From the NCBI RefSeq assembly GCF_000413935.1, contig NZ_KE340380.1, positions 310,001 through 374,000 of the forward strand: a stretch of DNA of 64,000 bases, given 5' to 3'. The notes under the pieces are model-generated. The model saw only the letters and a program-made list of their open reading frames with translations, was not told the DNA's origin and searched no databases. Shown here one piece after another: positions 1 through 8,232 of this stretch. This stretch comes from Acinetobacter colistiniresistens. GTDB lineage: Bacteria; Pseudomonadota; Gammaproteobacteria; Pseudomonadales; Moraxellaceae. The stretch's first letter is position 1. Each line of letters begins with the position of its first letter. Both the position numbers and the translations under genes were made by a program.

Positions 1-655
1 GGTGTTTAAATCGGTCAAAAATGGATTGATTTAAACTGACCATGATTTTTTTGCCTTGATTAAAGTTGAGTTGTGCATACCATTGTTTTAATTCTTCAGT
101 GCTGGGTTGATGGTTTGCATCAAACATTTGTCGCATCGATTTTGAAAAAACAGGTAGTGAAATAAGTAGCACAATTAAATGACCTAAAAAAGAAGCCATT
201 AATTTTTGAATTAAACGCGGGCGATATGCTTCTGCAAACAAACTGCCATTCATAAAAACACTAGATTGAATTGCGAACTTCAACGTTCCTTGCAGTTGTC
301 GATCCAATAACTCCTGAATGATGCCCACACCTAAATCGTGTCCGATTAAATGAACTTTTTCTAAATTTAAGTGTTCGATTAATGCAATGCATTGATTGGC
401 ATGGTCTTGAAACGAATAGGGATAGGGTGTTGGCTTATCTGAAAATCCGAGGCCTAATAAATCAATCGCAACAAGTTGATATTGCTCTGAGAGCGTATCC
501 CAGATTTTTGACCAATCATAAGAACTAGTAGGATAGCCATGAATGAGAAATAACGTGTCAGCTCCAGCTTTGTTTGAATACTGATAAAAAATATTAAAAT
601 TATGAAAAGAAAAATATTTTCCAGTCTTATGCCAACTTTGCAGAGTGTGATACAT
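1..655 (-). CDS. Alpha/beta hydrolase, 3' end outside window
   Basis: Partial gene: the start (ATG at 655-653) is inside the window but the end lies beyond base 1, leaving about 218 residues. The N-terminal half reads as an alpha/beta-hydrolase fold, with an oxyanion-loop motif HGYPTSSYDW and a nucleophile elbow LIGHDLGVG. The nucleophile position is Asp, not Ser, which is the pattern of epoxide hydrolases and haloalkane dehalogenases; that is family knowledge, and the substrate is unknown. The catalytic His would be in the missing part. It is transcribed away from a TetR gene, and the 58 bp between them hold two palindromes, so the TetR protein probably controls it. Confidence 0.8.
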   Translation of the reverse strand, partial: MYHTLQSWHKTGKYFSFHNFNIFYQYSNKAGADTLFLIHGYPTSSYDWSKIWDTLSEQYQLVAIDLLGLGFSDKPTPYPYSFQDHANQCIALIEHLNLEKVHLIGHDLGVGIIQELLDRQLQGTLKFAIQSSVFMNGSLFAEAYRPRLIQKLMASFLGHLIVLLISLPVFSKSMRQMFDANHQPSTEELKQWYAQLNFNQGKKIMVSLNQSIFDRFKH

Positions 656-676
656 TTTTAATCTCTTTTTATTAAA

Positions 677-705
677 CTTACACTGTAAGGTAAATTACAA
701 GGTAA
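677..705. promoter_or_regulatory. Paired palindromic operators between hydrolase and TetR gene
   Basis: CTTACACTGTAAG (677-689) is a perfect 13-bp inverted repeat around a central C. TTACAAGGTAA (695-705) is a second, weaker palindrome sharing the TTAC/GTAA arms, and GTAAATTAC (690-698) links them. Short palindromes in a divergent hydrolase/TetR promoter are typical TetR-family operators; that this TetR binds here is inferred. Confidence 0.6.
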
Positions 706-713
706 TTATTTTT

Positions 714-1358
714 ATGTCAAATACCACTCATCAGAAGGCGAAAACCAAGGGGAGTTTGTCAAAAGAATTTATTGTGAAAACATCAATTGCGCTGATTGAA
801 GAGATTGGTGTGGAAAAATTTAGTTTGCGTAAACTGGCAGAAAGACTGAATTGTGAGCCGATGAGTATTTATTATCATCTCAAAAATAAAGAGCAGATTT
901 TTGATGAAATTGTCGATTTTCTGATTATAACGATTCAATTCGAAAATAAAGAAGGAACGATCAAACAACAGCTGATTTCGATCGCACAACAATGGCGTTC
1001 CCTAGCAAAGCGCTATCCAAACTTCTTTCCTGTGTTGGCAATTCATCAACTAAATACCCATGTTGGTAGTCAGTTTATGAATCAACTTTTAGCGATTTTT
1101 AAAGATGCAGGCTTATCCATTCAACAGGGCAGCTATTTTCTCAGAATTTTGAATTATTATTTAATTGGCGCAGGCATTGACGAAGCAAAAGGCTATCAAT
1201 TGGGCAATTCAGCGCTTGAGCCAATCAATCCCGAGCAACGATCAGAGCACTATCCTTTATTGGCACAGGCCATGCCGTATTGGACAGCTCCGCATTATGA
1301 TGAGATTTTTAATCTCGGTTTAGACATGCTGTTAGTGAAAATCCTGCCCAATGGATAA
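714..1358 (+). CDS. TetR/AcrR family transcriptional regulator
   Basis: 214 residues. The N-terminal DNA-binding domain (about 15-62) is typical: FSLRKLAERLNCEPMSIYYHLKNK has the family's recognition helix followed by the Y-Y-H-L-K-N-K signature. The rest is a helical ligand-binding and dimer domain with no recognisable ligand signature. It is divergent from the alpha/beta hydrolase at the window edge, and the shared 58-bp gap contains two palindromes, so autoregulation and repression of the hydrolase are likely (inference). No good ribosome binding site is seen before the ATG, so the mRNA may have a very short leader. The stop is 6 bp from the stop of the convergent AraC gene. Confidence 0.88.
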   Translation: MSNTTHQKAKTKGSLSKEFIVKTSIALIEEIGVEKFSLRKLAERLNCEPMSIYYHLKNKEQIFDEIVDFLIITIQFENKEGTIKQQLISIAQQWRSLAKRYPNFFPVLAIHQLNTHVGSQFMNQLLAIFKDAGLSIQQGSYFLRILNYYLIGAGIDEAKGYQLGNSALEPINPEQRSEHYPLLAQAMPYWTAPHYDEIFNLGLDMLLVKILPNG

Positions 1359-1364
1359 AATGAA

Positions 1365-2414
1365 CTATGTGTCGTCTATGGTGCGTTTTAAGCTTTTGCT
1401 GCGATAAGTACCCGGACTGACCCCCGTCCATTTCTTAAAGGCACGATGGAACGCACTTGGATCATGGAAATGCAGATCATCACTGATATTTTGAATTGAA
1501 TCATTACTTTTGCTTAGTCGTTCAATCGCGATATCACAGCGAATGTCATTTTTGAGTTGCTGATAACTGACACCTTCCTGCTTTAAGCGACGCTGAATGG
1601 TGGCGGTTGACATATTCAGTTGCTGTGCAATCTCTTTCAACTCATCCCACTGCGATGGCGGTTGTAACAGCAATTGGCGGCGGATTTGCAAGCTTAACGA
1701 GTTCTCATTCTTAAAGCGTACGATCAGGTTATAAGGTGTGTGCCGTAGAAAATCATTGAGCGCCTGTTTATCTTTCTTTATTTTATGCTTGAGATAATGG
1801 GCATCAAACTCGATTTGGTTTTGCTCGGCATTAAATTGAATATCTTCGCAAAAACGCACCCGATAATCTTGTAGTTCCACAGGTGGATGGCATCGAAAAC
1901 TCATTTTATGAAAGCCAATACGCTGATCACTCAACCAGCACATCAAACTATGCACCAGCATCAGATAGGTTGAATAAGTGAACATCCGTTTGGGATGCTC
2001 ACGATCGTGCACGATCAGATAAGCCTTGGAACCGCGTTGTACCAATTCACCGTGAATATCATCGAGTACCAGACTCAAGAATTTTAAAATCTCATGAATG
2101 GCTTGCTCTAAGGTTTCGGCATTGAAGGCTAATTTTGCCAATAGGCGATAACTGCCTCGGCGCATGGGATGGCGATCCATGCCCAAAAACTCATCATTCA
2201 TGCTTTCTGCAAGTTCGACCCATAACTGCGCACATTGTGTCACGGGCACACGCGCTTTGGATGAGGTCAGTAATTCTGCTGAAATGCCTGCACGATTGGC
2301 GATATTGACAATATTTAAACCACGACTTGCGGCGACACTCAACGCTTCACGAATCAAAGCATTTGAAATGGTGTCCTTAGCTGAATTAAGATCAAAGTTT
2401 AGGTTTTTATTCAT
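1365..2414 (-). CDS. AraC family transcriptional regulator
   Basis: 349 residues. The N-terminal two thirds resembles the arabinose-binding-type ligand domain found in OruR/ArgR-like AraC regulators (conserved stretch around GSYRLLAKLAFNAETLEQAI). The C-terminal 90 or so residues are the double HTH: LKEIAQQLNMSTATIQRRLK, then IQNISDDLHFHDPSAFHRAF followed by the WTGVSPGTYR end motif of the family. The ATG at 2414 is preceded by a purine-rich AGGAG-type stretch in the leader. It is divergent from an SDR dehydrogenase 143 bp away, which is its most likely target (inference). The effector is unknown. Confidence 0.88.
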   Translation of the reverse strand: MNKNLNFDLNSAKDTISNALIREALSVAASRGLNIVNIANRAGISAELLTSSKARVPVTQCAQLWVELAESMNDEFLGMDRHPMRRGSYRLLAKLAFNAETLEQAIHEILKFLSLVLDDIHGELVQRGSKAYLIVHDREHPKRMFTYSTYLMLVHSLMCWLSDQRIGFHKMSFRCHPPVELQDYRVRFCEDIQFNAEQNQIEFDAHYLKHKIKKDKQALNDFLRHTPYNLIVRFKNENSLSLQIRRQLLLQPPSQWDELKEIAQQLNMSTATIQRRLKQEGVSYQQLKNDIRCDIAIERLSKSNDSIQNISDDLHFHDPSAFHRAFKKWTGVSPGTYRSKSLKRTIDDT

Positions 2415-2557
2415 ATATCAATAAAATACAGGAGAGTAATTAGATCGAATGCTCAAAAGTTGCATTAAATTTGCTACTTTTTGAAATTGTATCGGAAAAA
2501 AGTTGCCTTTAGGCTTAGTGATAAAAATTTATATCTTTAATTTGATAGGAAACGTAA

Positions 2558-3328
2558 ATGAAAATTCAGGGAAAACATTTTGTTATTACAGGTGGCGGTT
2601 CAGGTTTAGGTGCAGCAACAGCGGAATACTTGGTTGAAAAGGGCGCTTCGGTCACGTTGGTCGATATGAATGTCGATGCTGGAGAACAACAAGCGCAAGC
2701 CTTGGGGGCAGCAGCAGAATTTGTAAAACTGGATGTGACGGATGAAGCTGCGGCAGAACAGTTCTTTAAAGATGTATTGGTGAAACATGGCAGCGTATAT
2801 GGTCTGATCAATTGTGCCGGCATTGGCCCCTCTGCAAAAGTAGTGGGTAAGGAAGGCGTACATGATTTGGCGATGTTTTCTAAAACCTTACAGATCAATG
2901 TAACAGGGACATTTAATATGCTGCGTTTTGCAGCAGATGCCATGAGCAAGAATATCGTTGCAGAAGGTGATGAAGATCGAGGCGTGATTGTGAATACTGC
3001 TTCAGTGGCAGCCTTTGATGGGCAGATTGGACAAGCGGCCTATTCAGCATCAAAAGGCGCTGTGGTGGCAATGACCTTACCGATTGCCCGAGAACTGGCT
3101 CGCCATGCGATCCGTGTCATGACCATTGCCCCAGGGATTATGGAAACCCCAATGCTGAAGGGTTTACCACAGAACGTGCAAGATGCTTTAGGGCAAATGG
3201 TGCCTTATCCATCGCGTTTAGGTCGACCAGAAGAATTTGCGCGTTTAGTGGCACATATTGCTGAAAACTCCTATCTCAATGGTGAAGTGATCCGTTTAGA
3301 TGGTGCGATTCGTATGGCGCCGAAATAA
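2558..3328 (+). CDS. SDR oxidoreductase, type-2 3-hydroxyacyl-CoA dehydrogenase-like
   Basis: 256 residues, a normal length for a classical short-chain dehydrogenase. The nucleotide-binding motif TGGGSGLG is at 11-18, Asp36 ends strand 2 (favouring NAD over NADP), NCAG is at 85-88, and the catalytic residues are Asn114, Ser149, Tyr162 and Lys166 (YSASK). The C-terminal APGIMETPML and GEVIRLDGAIRM match the HSD17B10/type-2 3-hydroxyacyl-CoA dehydrogenase subgroup, which oxidises 3-hydroxyacyl-CoA in fatty-acid or branched-chain catabolism. An AGGAAA site precedes the ATG. It is a single gene with its own terminator, divergent from the AraC regulator. The exact substrate is not proven. Confidence 0.88.
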   Translation: MKIQGKHFVITGGGSGLGAATAEYLVEKGASVTLVDMNVDAGEQQAQALGAAAEFVKLDVTDEAAAEQFFKDVLVKHGSVYGLINCAGIGPSAKVVGKEGVHDLAMFSKTLQINVTGTFNMLRFAADAMSKNIVAEGDEDRGVIVNTASVAAFDGQIGQAAYSASKGAVVAMTLPIARELARHAIRVMTIAPGIMETPMLKGLPQNVQDALGQMVPYPSRLGRPEEFARLVAHIAENSYLNGEVIRLDGAIRMAPK

Positions 3329-3348
3329 GTTAAGCTTTTATTCAAACG

Positions 3349-3380
3349 CCGTTGTGGAGAGCATTTCATAACGGTTTTTT
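3349..3380 (+). terminator. Rho-independent terminator after SDR gene
   Basis: Ten-bp stem with G-U pairs (CCGTTGTGGA with TTCATAACGG), 6-nt loop, followed directly by six T. Confidence 0.75.
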
Positions 3381-3477
3381 ATACTTTTGTGTTTACGCTA
3401 TTGGATATTGTTTCTAGAGCAATTTCGATTTAAGGTCGAAGAATAATAAAAATGATTCAACAAGAAGGAATAGACCG

Positions 3478-4050
3478 ATGAAACCCATGATTTCTTCATC
3501 CATTGCATTGGCACTGACTTTAACTGGCTGTGTCGGTAATATGAACCCGACAGGTGGCAACTCAAGACCAAATTATCCGTATTACGTCACACAACAACCG
3601 ATGCTGGTTAAAAAAATCCATGTTCCAGCTGGCACCATTTTGACCTATGAAGAACAGCTTTTTAAAAAGGGAAAGCAGTCTGAGATCATGTCAGAAAGTA
3701 AATTGACAGATATTTTGCTACCTAAAGATCAAACCATTGATTGGGGTGGTGTGCCTGTCACCATGATCTCCCAGTTTTTTAATTCATCCATGCGGGGCTA
3801 TTCTGTACATGCCGACTTTAAAAAATTGGATGCAAATAAACGAACCAGATTTTCTCAGCTATGGCAGAGTTGTGATGACGAGCTAGGAATTAGCATCAAG
3901 GATCGAAAAGATTGGTCATTTAATAAAGCCAATATTGCTGATGTGCAAAGCTGTAGTACCAACTATCAGCGTTATTTTAAGAAAATTGAATCGCAGCAGC
4001 AATTCTTGGATCTTATGTACAGTGAGTTGATGAAAGTCAATGATCACTAA
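3478..4050 (+). CDS. Hypothetical lipoprotein
   Basis: 190 residues. A short signal peptide ends in a lipobox LTGC (Cys at residue 17), so the mature protein is predicted to be lipidated; Cys-Val-Gly after the cleavage site would suit outer-membrane sorting. The mature part is polar, with three further Cys. No catalytic motif or family was recognised. An AAGGA-type ribosome binding site lies just upstream of the ATG. It stands alone, convergent with the flavin-reductase-like gene, and the two share a short terminator region. Confidence 0.75.
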   Translation: MKPMISSSIALALTLTGCVGNMNPTGGNSRPNYPYYVTQQPMLVKKIHVPAGTILTYEEQLFKKGKQSEIMSESKLTDILLPKDQTIDWGGVPVTMISQFFNSSMRGYSVHADFKKLDANKRTRFSQLWQSCDDELGISIKDRKDWSFNKANIADVQSCSTNYQRYFKKIESQQQFLDLMYSELMKVNDH

Positions 4051-4077
4051 AAAGGCAAAGTCTATTTGACCTTGCCT
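4048..4077 (-). terminator. Intrinsic terminator for the minus-strand flavin reductase gene
   Basis: Read on the minus strand: GGCAAGGTC, 5-nt loop, GACTTTGCC, then five T. One mismatch in the stem. It overlaps the stop codon of the convergent lipoprotein gene. Confidence 0.6.
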
Positions 4078-4088
4078 GATATCAAAGA

Positions 4089-4664
4089 CTATTTAGCCTT
4101 AACTTCATCGCCAATTAAATAGAATGTCCCACCTGCAATGTAATGCAGGCTACGCAACTCTTTGCTGGTTTCCTGAAAATGCCAATGTCCATCGCGAAAT
4201 ACGCGTGAATCAGCCCAAGCACCGATCACGGAGCCGATAAATAAATCGTGCGCCTGTTGATTATGGGGTTCTGGAATCACTTTACAGATCAGCCAAGCCA
4301 GACTGCCTGCTACCAGTGGGACCGGGAAATCATCTTGGTAAAACAATTCAGTTTTGCACTCTTCTAATTTGTTTGGATGCTCAAACTGACTGATCGTTCC
4401 GAGTTGATGCACCAGATCAATCTGTGCATAGCAGGGAACTTGTAAGGCAAAATAACCACTTTGCTCGACCAGTTGACGGGTTTTGGTGCTTTTATCTAAG
4501 ACTACAGTGACTTTTGCAGGTGTTAATTCCAAAGCACAGGCCCAAGCTGCTGCCATGACATTGCGTTCTTGTCCGTATTGAGCAGAAACCAAAACTGTCG
4601 GGCCGTGATTTAATAAGCGATAGGCTTTGGAAAGTTCAACAGCCTTTATTTCCGAGTGGCGCAT
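4089..4664 (-). CDS. Flavin reductase-like domain protein (DIM6/NTAB type)
   Basis: 191 residues from the ATG at 4664; an in-frame ATG at 4706 would add 14 residues, but the recognisable domain begins after residue 15 and the 4664 start has a GGA before it. The pattern GPTVLVSAQYG...NVMAAAWACALELTPAKVTVVLD is the FMN-binding split-barrel fold of the flavin reductase family. Members either reduce free flavin for a two-component oxygenase or simply bind FMN. No oxygenase partner is nearby, so the role is open. Convergent with the lipoprotein gene. Confidence 0.8.
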   Translation of the reverse strand: MRHSEIKAVELSKAYRLLNHGPTVLVSAQYGQERNVMAAAWACALELTPAKVTVVLDKSTKTRQLVEQSGYFALQVPCYAQIDLVHQLGTISQFEHPNKLEECKTELFYQDDFPVPLVAGSLAWLICKVIPEPHNQQAHDLFIGSVIGAWADSRVFRDGHWHFQETSKELRSLHYIAGGTFYLIGDEVKAK

Positions 4665-5040
4665 ACAACATCCAAAAGGTGGGAATATCCTGTCATTGTT
4701 ACACAAACTTCCGCAAAACTTTATTCAATTTCCCAACGTTTACAGGCACGATTAAAACTGCAAGTGGACAGCATCCAATTTTTAAGCCAGCTCATCGTCA
4801 GAACTTAAAACAAACAGTGGAGATGATTTAAAAATGTGCATTCATCGGAATCTTTTCGATCAATCATAATTTTGGCATGAATTGTTATGATTTTGGCACA
4901 AATTGTTTTAGTCTAAAAATCACATAAAATTGTGGAGGAGTATTATTTTTGCCAGTCGTTTGTATGCTCGGAATGATTCCAGATACGAAGAAAAAGACTA
5001 AATCTCTGTAATAAAAATCAAAAATGCTAGGAGCAAAAAC
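4665..5040. other. Long leader region upstream of the lipase
   Basis: About 375 bp without a gene. It holds an exact-period tandem 21-bp repeat (4866-4907), an AT-rich stretch, and a GGAGGAG-type purine run near 4935 that is not followed by a convincing ORF. The lipase ribosome binding site (AGGAG) is at its end. The length suggests that the lipase promoter is regulated. Confidence 0.6.
4866..4907. repeat. Tandem 21-bp direct repeat upstream of lipase
   Basis: Two adjacent copies, 4866-4886 and 4887-4907, agree at 18 of 21 positions; the shared core is ATTTTGGCA then AATTGTT. A 21-bp period is two helical turns, so both copies face the same side of DNA, as in tandem half-sites of AraC/XylS-type activators (family knowledge). 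That this is an activator site for the lipase operon is inferred. Confidence 0.65.
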
Positions 5041-6057
5041 GTGAAGAAAAAATATTTAAATGTCATGGCGTTGATGGCAGGCATGGTGGTGAGCAGCGGA
5101 TCTGTGGTACACGCGGGTTTGTTTGATTTTTTTGCACCAAAGGCATCATGGCAAAACTGTAATGTGAACTCTTGTTCAGTCGGCGGTAGCACCAGTGTTA
5201 CATCAAGTTATGCGAAAACCAAGTATCCAATTCTATTGGCGCATGGGATGGCAGGTTTCTCTGCTGTAGGTCCTTTGCAATACTGGAATGGAATTACTGA
5301 AGACTTGGTCGGTAATGGTGCGAATGTCTTCGTTGCACAGCAAGCTTCGTTTAATTCTTCGGAAGTACGCGGTGAGCAACTATTGCTACAGGCAAAACAA
5401 GTCTTGGCAATTACAGGTGCAGAGAAAATTAACTTAATTGGCCATAGTCATGGCTCTCAATCGGTCCGTTATGTTGCCAGCTTGTTGCCGAACAAAGTTG
5501 CGTCAGTCACAGCAATCGGTGGTCCAACCAAAGGTTCAGATGTGGCAGATGTGGTCGATTCAGTGGTTAAATCACCTGCAGGTCCAGTCTTGGCACCTGT
5601 GATCGCAGCAGGGGTCAATGCCTTCTTCTCGTTAGTGGGTATTGGTTCAGGGCACTATTATGATCAAGATGCGATTGCAGGCTTAAACTCATTAACCACC
5701 AGTGGTTCAGCCAATTTTAACCAACGTTTCCCAGCAGCTGTACCAACCACTGCATGTGGTTCGGGTACTGAACTGGTGAATGGCGTGCGTTATTATTCTT
5801 GGAGTGGAACTAGTCCATTTACCAATGCATTAGATCCAATGGACTATGCATTAACTGCAACATCGTTACTGATTTCTGGAGAAAATGATGGCTTGGTACC
5901 GCGTTGTTCGAGCCATTTGGGTACAGTAATCCGTGACAATTATGCATTTAACCATTTGGATGAAGTCAATCAAATCCTCGGTTTGGTTGGATTCTTACAG
6001 AACCCGGTCACCCCTTATCGGACTCAGGCAAATCGTCTGAAAAATCTAGGCTTATAA
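5041..6057 (+). CDS. lipA: Secreted triacylglycerol lipase, family I
   Basis: 338 residues from a GTG start with AGGAG seven bases upstream. It hydrolyses triacylglycerols outside the cell. The signal peptide is cleaved after about residue 25 (VHA). The catalytic triad can be read as Ser136 in GHSHG, Asp283 in ENDGLVPRCSSHLG and His305 in NHLDEVNQ. AHGMAG near 68 forms the oxyanion loop. Cys239 and Cys289 sit where Pseudomonas LipA has its disulfide, and the C-terminal YRTQANRLKNLGL matches that family. Folding should need the chaperone encoded 84 bp downstream, and export should need Sec plus type II secretion. Confidence 0.93.
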   Translation: MKKKYLNVMALMAGMVVSSGSVVHAGLFDFFAPKASWQNCNVNSCSVGGSTSVTSSYAKTKYPILLAHGMAGFSAVGPLQYWNGITEDLVGNGANVFVAQQASFNSSEVRGEQLLLQAKQVLAITGAEKINLIGHSHGSQSVRYVASLLPNKVASVTAIGGPTKGSDVADVVDSVVKSPAGPVLAPVIAAGVNAFFSLVGIGSGHYYDQDAIAGLNSLTTSGSANFNQRFPAAVPTTACGSGTELVNGVRYYSWSGTSPFTNALDPMDYALTATSLLISGENDGLVPRCSSHLGTVIRDNYAFNHLDEVNQILGLVGFLQNPVTPYRTQANRLKNLGL

Positions 6058-6064
6058 TTCATTG

Positions 6065-6094
6065 ATGACAGGGGCAATCCGTTGCTCCTGTCAT
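6065..6094 (+). other. Intercistronic hairpin between lipase and foldase genes
   Basis: A 13-bp stem with one G-U pair (ATGACAGGGGCAA / TTGCTCCTGTCAT) and a TCCG loop. No T-run follows, so it is more likely an mRNA stabiliser or partial attenuator that keeps the foldase below the lipase level than a full terminator (inference). Confidence 0.55.
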
Positions 6095-6141
6095 GTTTAA
6101 CGGTTCAAACAAAGAAAGAATGATAAATAGAGCAAGGGATT

Positions 6142-7173
6142 ATGAACGGTAAATTTTTGAATAATAAAACCATCAGTTTAGTTTTGATTGTATGTTTATT
6201 GCTCTTGTTGGCTTTAATCTATTGGATATTTAAACCAGATGCTCAAAATACACCGCATGAGCCAAACCAACAGGCTCAATCGCAACTTACAGAAAATGGC
6301 TTGGAAGCCAACGCGCAAAATAATCAAAAAGGCAAAATGCCAGAATTGGCTGCTTCATTGCGCGGTACAGAAATTGATTGTCCAATTCAGGTCGATGCCA
6401 ATGGTAAATTAATTTTAACGGTTGGTATTCGCAGTTGTTTCGATTATTTCTTTTCCAGTTTGGGTGAGAAAACCGAAACAGAATTAGTTGCTGATATCCG
6501 ACAGTACCTTACTGCGACTTTACCTGACACAGCTTCGAGTTATGCCAGTTATCTGTTAGATCAATATGTAGCCTATAGTCATGCCTTAAAAAATATAAAA
6601 CCAACGGGCAACTTTAAGACGGGCGATATTGATGGGTATCAGAAAGTGATTGATCAGATGTATAAAATACAGCAGCAGTTTTTTAATGCAGCCGAGATTA
6701 ATGCCTTATTTGGTAATGAACGTAACCTGAATCAGTTCAATATTGATCAAATGCGTATTCATGCCAATAAAACCCTGACCGCTCAGCAAAAGGCAGCTGA
6801 ATTGGCGAAATTGATTGATCAGCTTCCTAGTACACTAGCCGATGGCGTTCGGGTTTCGATGCAGTTTTCTGAATTGCAGCAATTAACTCAAGAGGTACGG
6901 GAAAAGGGTGGTTCTGCACAAGAGCTTCGGAATATGCGTGAAAGTTTATTAGGGCCTGAAGCGGCGGATCGTTTGGAAAAGGTCGATCAAGAAGAAGCAG
7001 GATGGCAAACACAGGTCAACGGTTACTTGGCCGCACGTGATCAGATTTTAAAGAGTGACGCCACAGATGCTAGTAAGCAGCAGTCGATTAATCAGTTGCG
7101 TAATCAATCCTTTGGAACTAAAGAAGATTTATTAAGAGCGCAGTCTTATGAAATGATGCATGATCGGAAGTAG
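6142..7173 (+). CDS. lipB: Lipase-specific foldase (lipase modulator)
   Basis: 343 residues. An N-terminal membrane anchor (about 11-30) is followed by a variable Gln/Asn-rich linker to about residue 70, then the helical lipase-chaperone domain. The motif that starts this domain, SLRGTEIDCPIQVDANGKL, corresponds to the essential RGT-type motif of the Lif family (S-L-x-G-T). Foldases of this family stay in the inner membrane and wrap the lipase in the periplasm until its active site is formed. It is encoded directly after lipA and almost certainly serves that enzyme. A hairpin separates the two genes. Confidence 0.92.
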   Translation: MNGKFLNNKTISLVLIVCLLLLLALIYWIFKPDAQNTPHEPNQQAQSQLTENGLEANAQNNQKGKMPELAASLRGTEIDCPIQVDANGKLILTVGIRSCFDYFFSSLGEKTETELVADIRQYLTATLPDTASSYASYLLDQYVAYSHALKNIKPTGNFKTGDIDGYQKVIDQMYKIQQQFFNAAEINALFGNERNLNQFNIDQMRIHANKTLTAQQKAAELAKLIDQLPSTLADGVRVSMQFSELQQLTQEVREKGGSAQELRNMRESLLGPEAADRLEKVDQEEAGWQTQVNGYLAARDQILKSDATDASKQQSINQLRNQSFGTKEDLLRAQSYEMMHDRK

Positions 7174-7215
7174 TACTTAGTTTGATTCAATATGCTGTTT
7201 TAAACGGTTTTGTAG

Positions 7216-7243
7216 AAATGCTAATTTTGGATAATTGGCATTT
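7216..7243. terminator. Hairpin after the lipase operon
   Basis: An 11-bp stem (AAATGCTAATT / AATTGGCATTT, one G-U) with a 6-nt loop lies between the convergent lipB and the accessory cassette. There is no T-run, so termination strength is uncertain. Confidence 0.4.
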
Positions 7244-7260
7244 CGAGTACAAAAGATGTT

Positions 7261-7722
7261 TTAGATCCGACAATCATCTTCCATTCTTCTATCACCTAAA
7301 GATTCATCTAACATCTTTTTAAAAACTTTTTGCTTTGTTTCAACCCAAGTGTAAGTTTTTGAGTGATCAATGTTAGGTGGGAAGTCATTCCGGTGGGCAA
7401 GTAAGAAGTTGTTTGCCCAACAAAATTGATTGATTTTACCAATGGTTAGGTTATTTTCTATTTTATATTTCCCGCCAATTTCCTCTTCAAATTGACGGAT
7501 AACATCGATTTTTACTATGGTAGATTTTAAGAGCTCCCATGTAACAGAATCTAGTTTCTTAGTTGTCGCTTTTAGATATACATTAGAATCTATAAGCAAC
7601 ATTTTAATTGCACCTGAATTTCCGTTTATTAGAGCTTCTCTAAAATCATCTTCGGATAGTTTGTTGGAACAAGCCGTGAAAAGAATAATAACTACAATAC
7701 TAGAGACTAAATTTTTTATCAT
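7261..7722 (-). CDS. Putative immunity lipoprotein, paralogue 1
   Basis: 153 residues from the ATG at 7722; longer frames starting at GTG only add sequence before the signal peptide. A signal peptide ends in the lipobox FTAC, with Ser after the Cys. The mature part follows the same scheme as the next two genes: a VYxKATxxxLD element, an FCWxNNFL motif and a C-terminal DCRI, with the two Cys able to form a disulfide. It is the last gene of the cassette, 13 bp after paralogue 2. I do not recognise the family. Its role as an immunity protein is inferred from its place behind a PAAR gene and an unknown protein. Confidence 0.7.
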   Translation of the reverse strand: MIKNLVSSIVVIILFTACSNKLSEDDFREALINGNSGAIKMLLIDSNVYLKATTKKLDSVTWELLKSTIVKIDVIRQFEEEIGGKYKIENNLTIGKINQFCWANNFLLAHRNDFPPNIDHSKTYTWVETKQKVFKKMLDESLGDRRMEDDCRI

Positions 7723-7735
7723 ATTCAAGATTGAT

Positions 7736-8191
7736 TTAGATCCGACAATCATTATCCATTCTTCTATCACCTAAGGATTCGTCTAACATTTTTTTGAAAA
7801 CTTTTTGCTTTTTTTCAACCCAATTATATGTGTCTACATCATCTAGATTTCGTGGTAATTCTTTTCTATGTTTTATTAGAAAGTTATTTATCCAACAAAA
7901 CTGATTTGCATTACCCACAGTAAACGTATCTTCTAATAGGTATGCACCTTTACTTTCTTCTTCGTAACTTTTGAGTACTGCCATTTTATCTAATGTAGAA
8001 AATAATAATGCTAGAGTAATGGCATCTAAATCTTTCGCTGTGGCTTTTCTATATACCTCTGAATCAGTTAAAAGCATTCCAGCAGCACCAATACCACCTG
8101 ATTTTAAATCCTGTTTAACATTAGAGGAGTTCGTGCATCCACTTAATAAGCCAATACATAAACAGAGACTAACGGTTAAATTTTCTTTCAT
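7736..8191 (-). CDS. Putative immunity lipoprotein, paralogue 2
   Basis: 151 residues from the ATG at 8191, the start that places the signal peptide at the N-terminus; the lipobox is LSGC followed by Thr-Asn. It shares VYRKAT, FCWINNFL, HRKELPxNLDD and DCRI with its neighbours. Its last 25 or so residues, including KQKVFKKMLDESLGDRRM, are identical or nearly so to paralogue 1 at both protein and DNA level, while its middle is closer to paralogue 3. This mosaic points to gene conversion or stepwise tandem duplication. Predicted periplasmic, membrane-anchored. Function is inferred from context only. Confidence 0.7.
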   Translation of the reverse strand: MKENLTVSLCLCIGLLSGCTNSSNVKQDLKSGGIGAAGMLLTDSEVYRKATAKDLDAITLALLFSTLDKMAVLKSYEEESKGAYLLEDTFTVGNANQFCWINNFLIKHRKELPRNLDDVDTYNWVEKKQKVFKKMLDESLGDRRMDNDCRI

Positions 8192-8232
8192 AGCCAGCTT
8201 CTTGGATACATTGAGAGAGTCTTCTTTAGAAC

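Noticed and set aside
4866..4907. TTGGCA...TTGTT elements as a sigma-54 promoter
   Set aside because: The spacing between the TGGCA and TTG elements is three bases where sigma-54 promoters need about five, and the element is duplicated.
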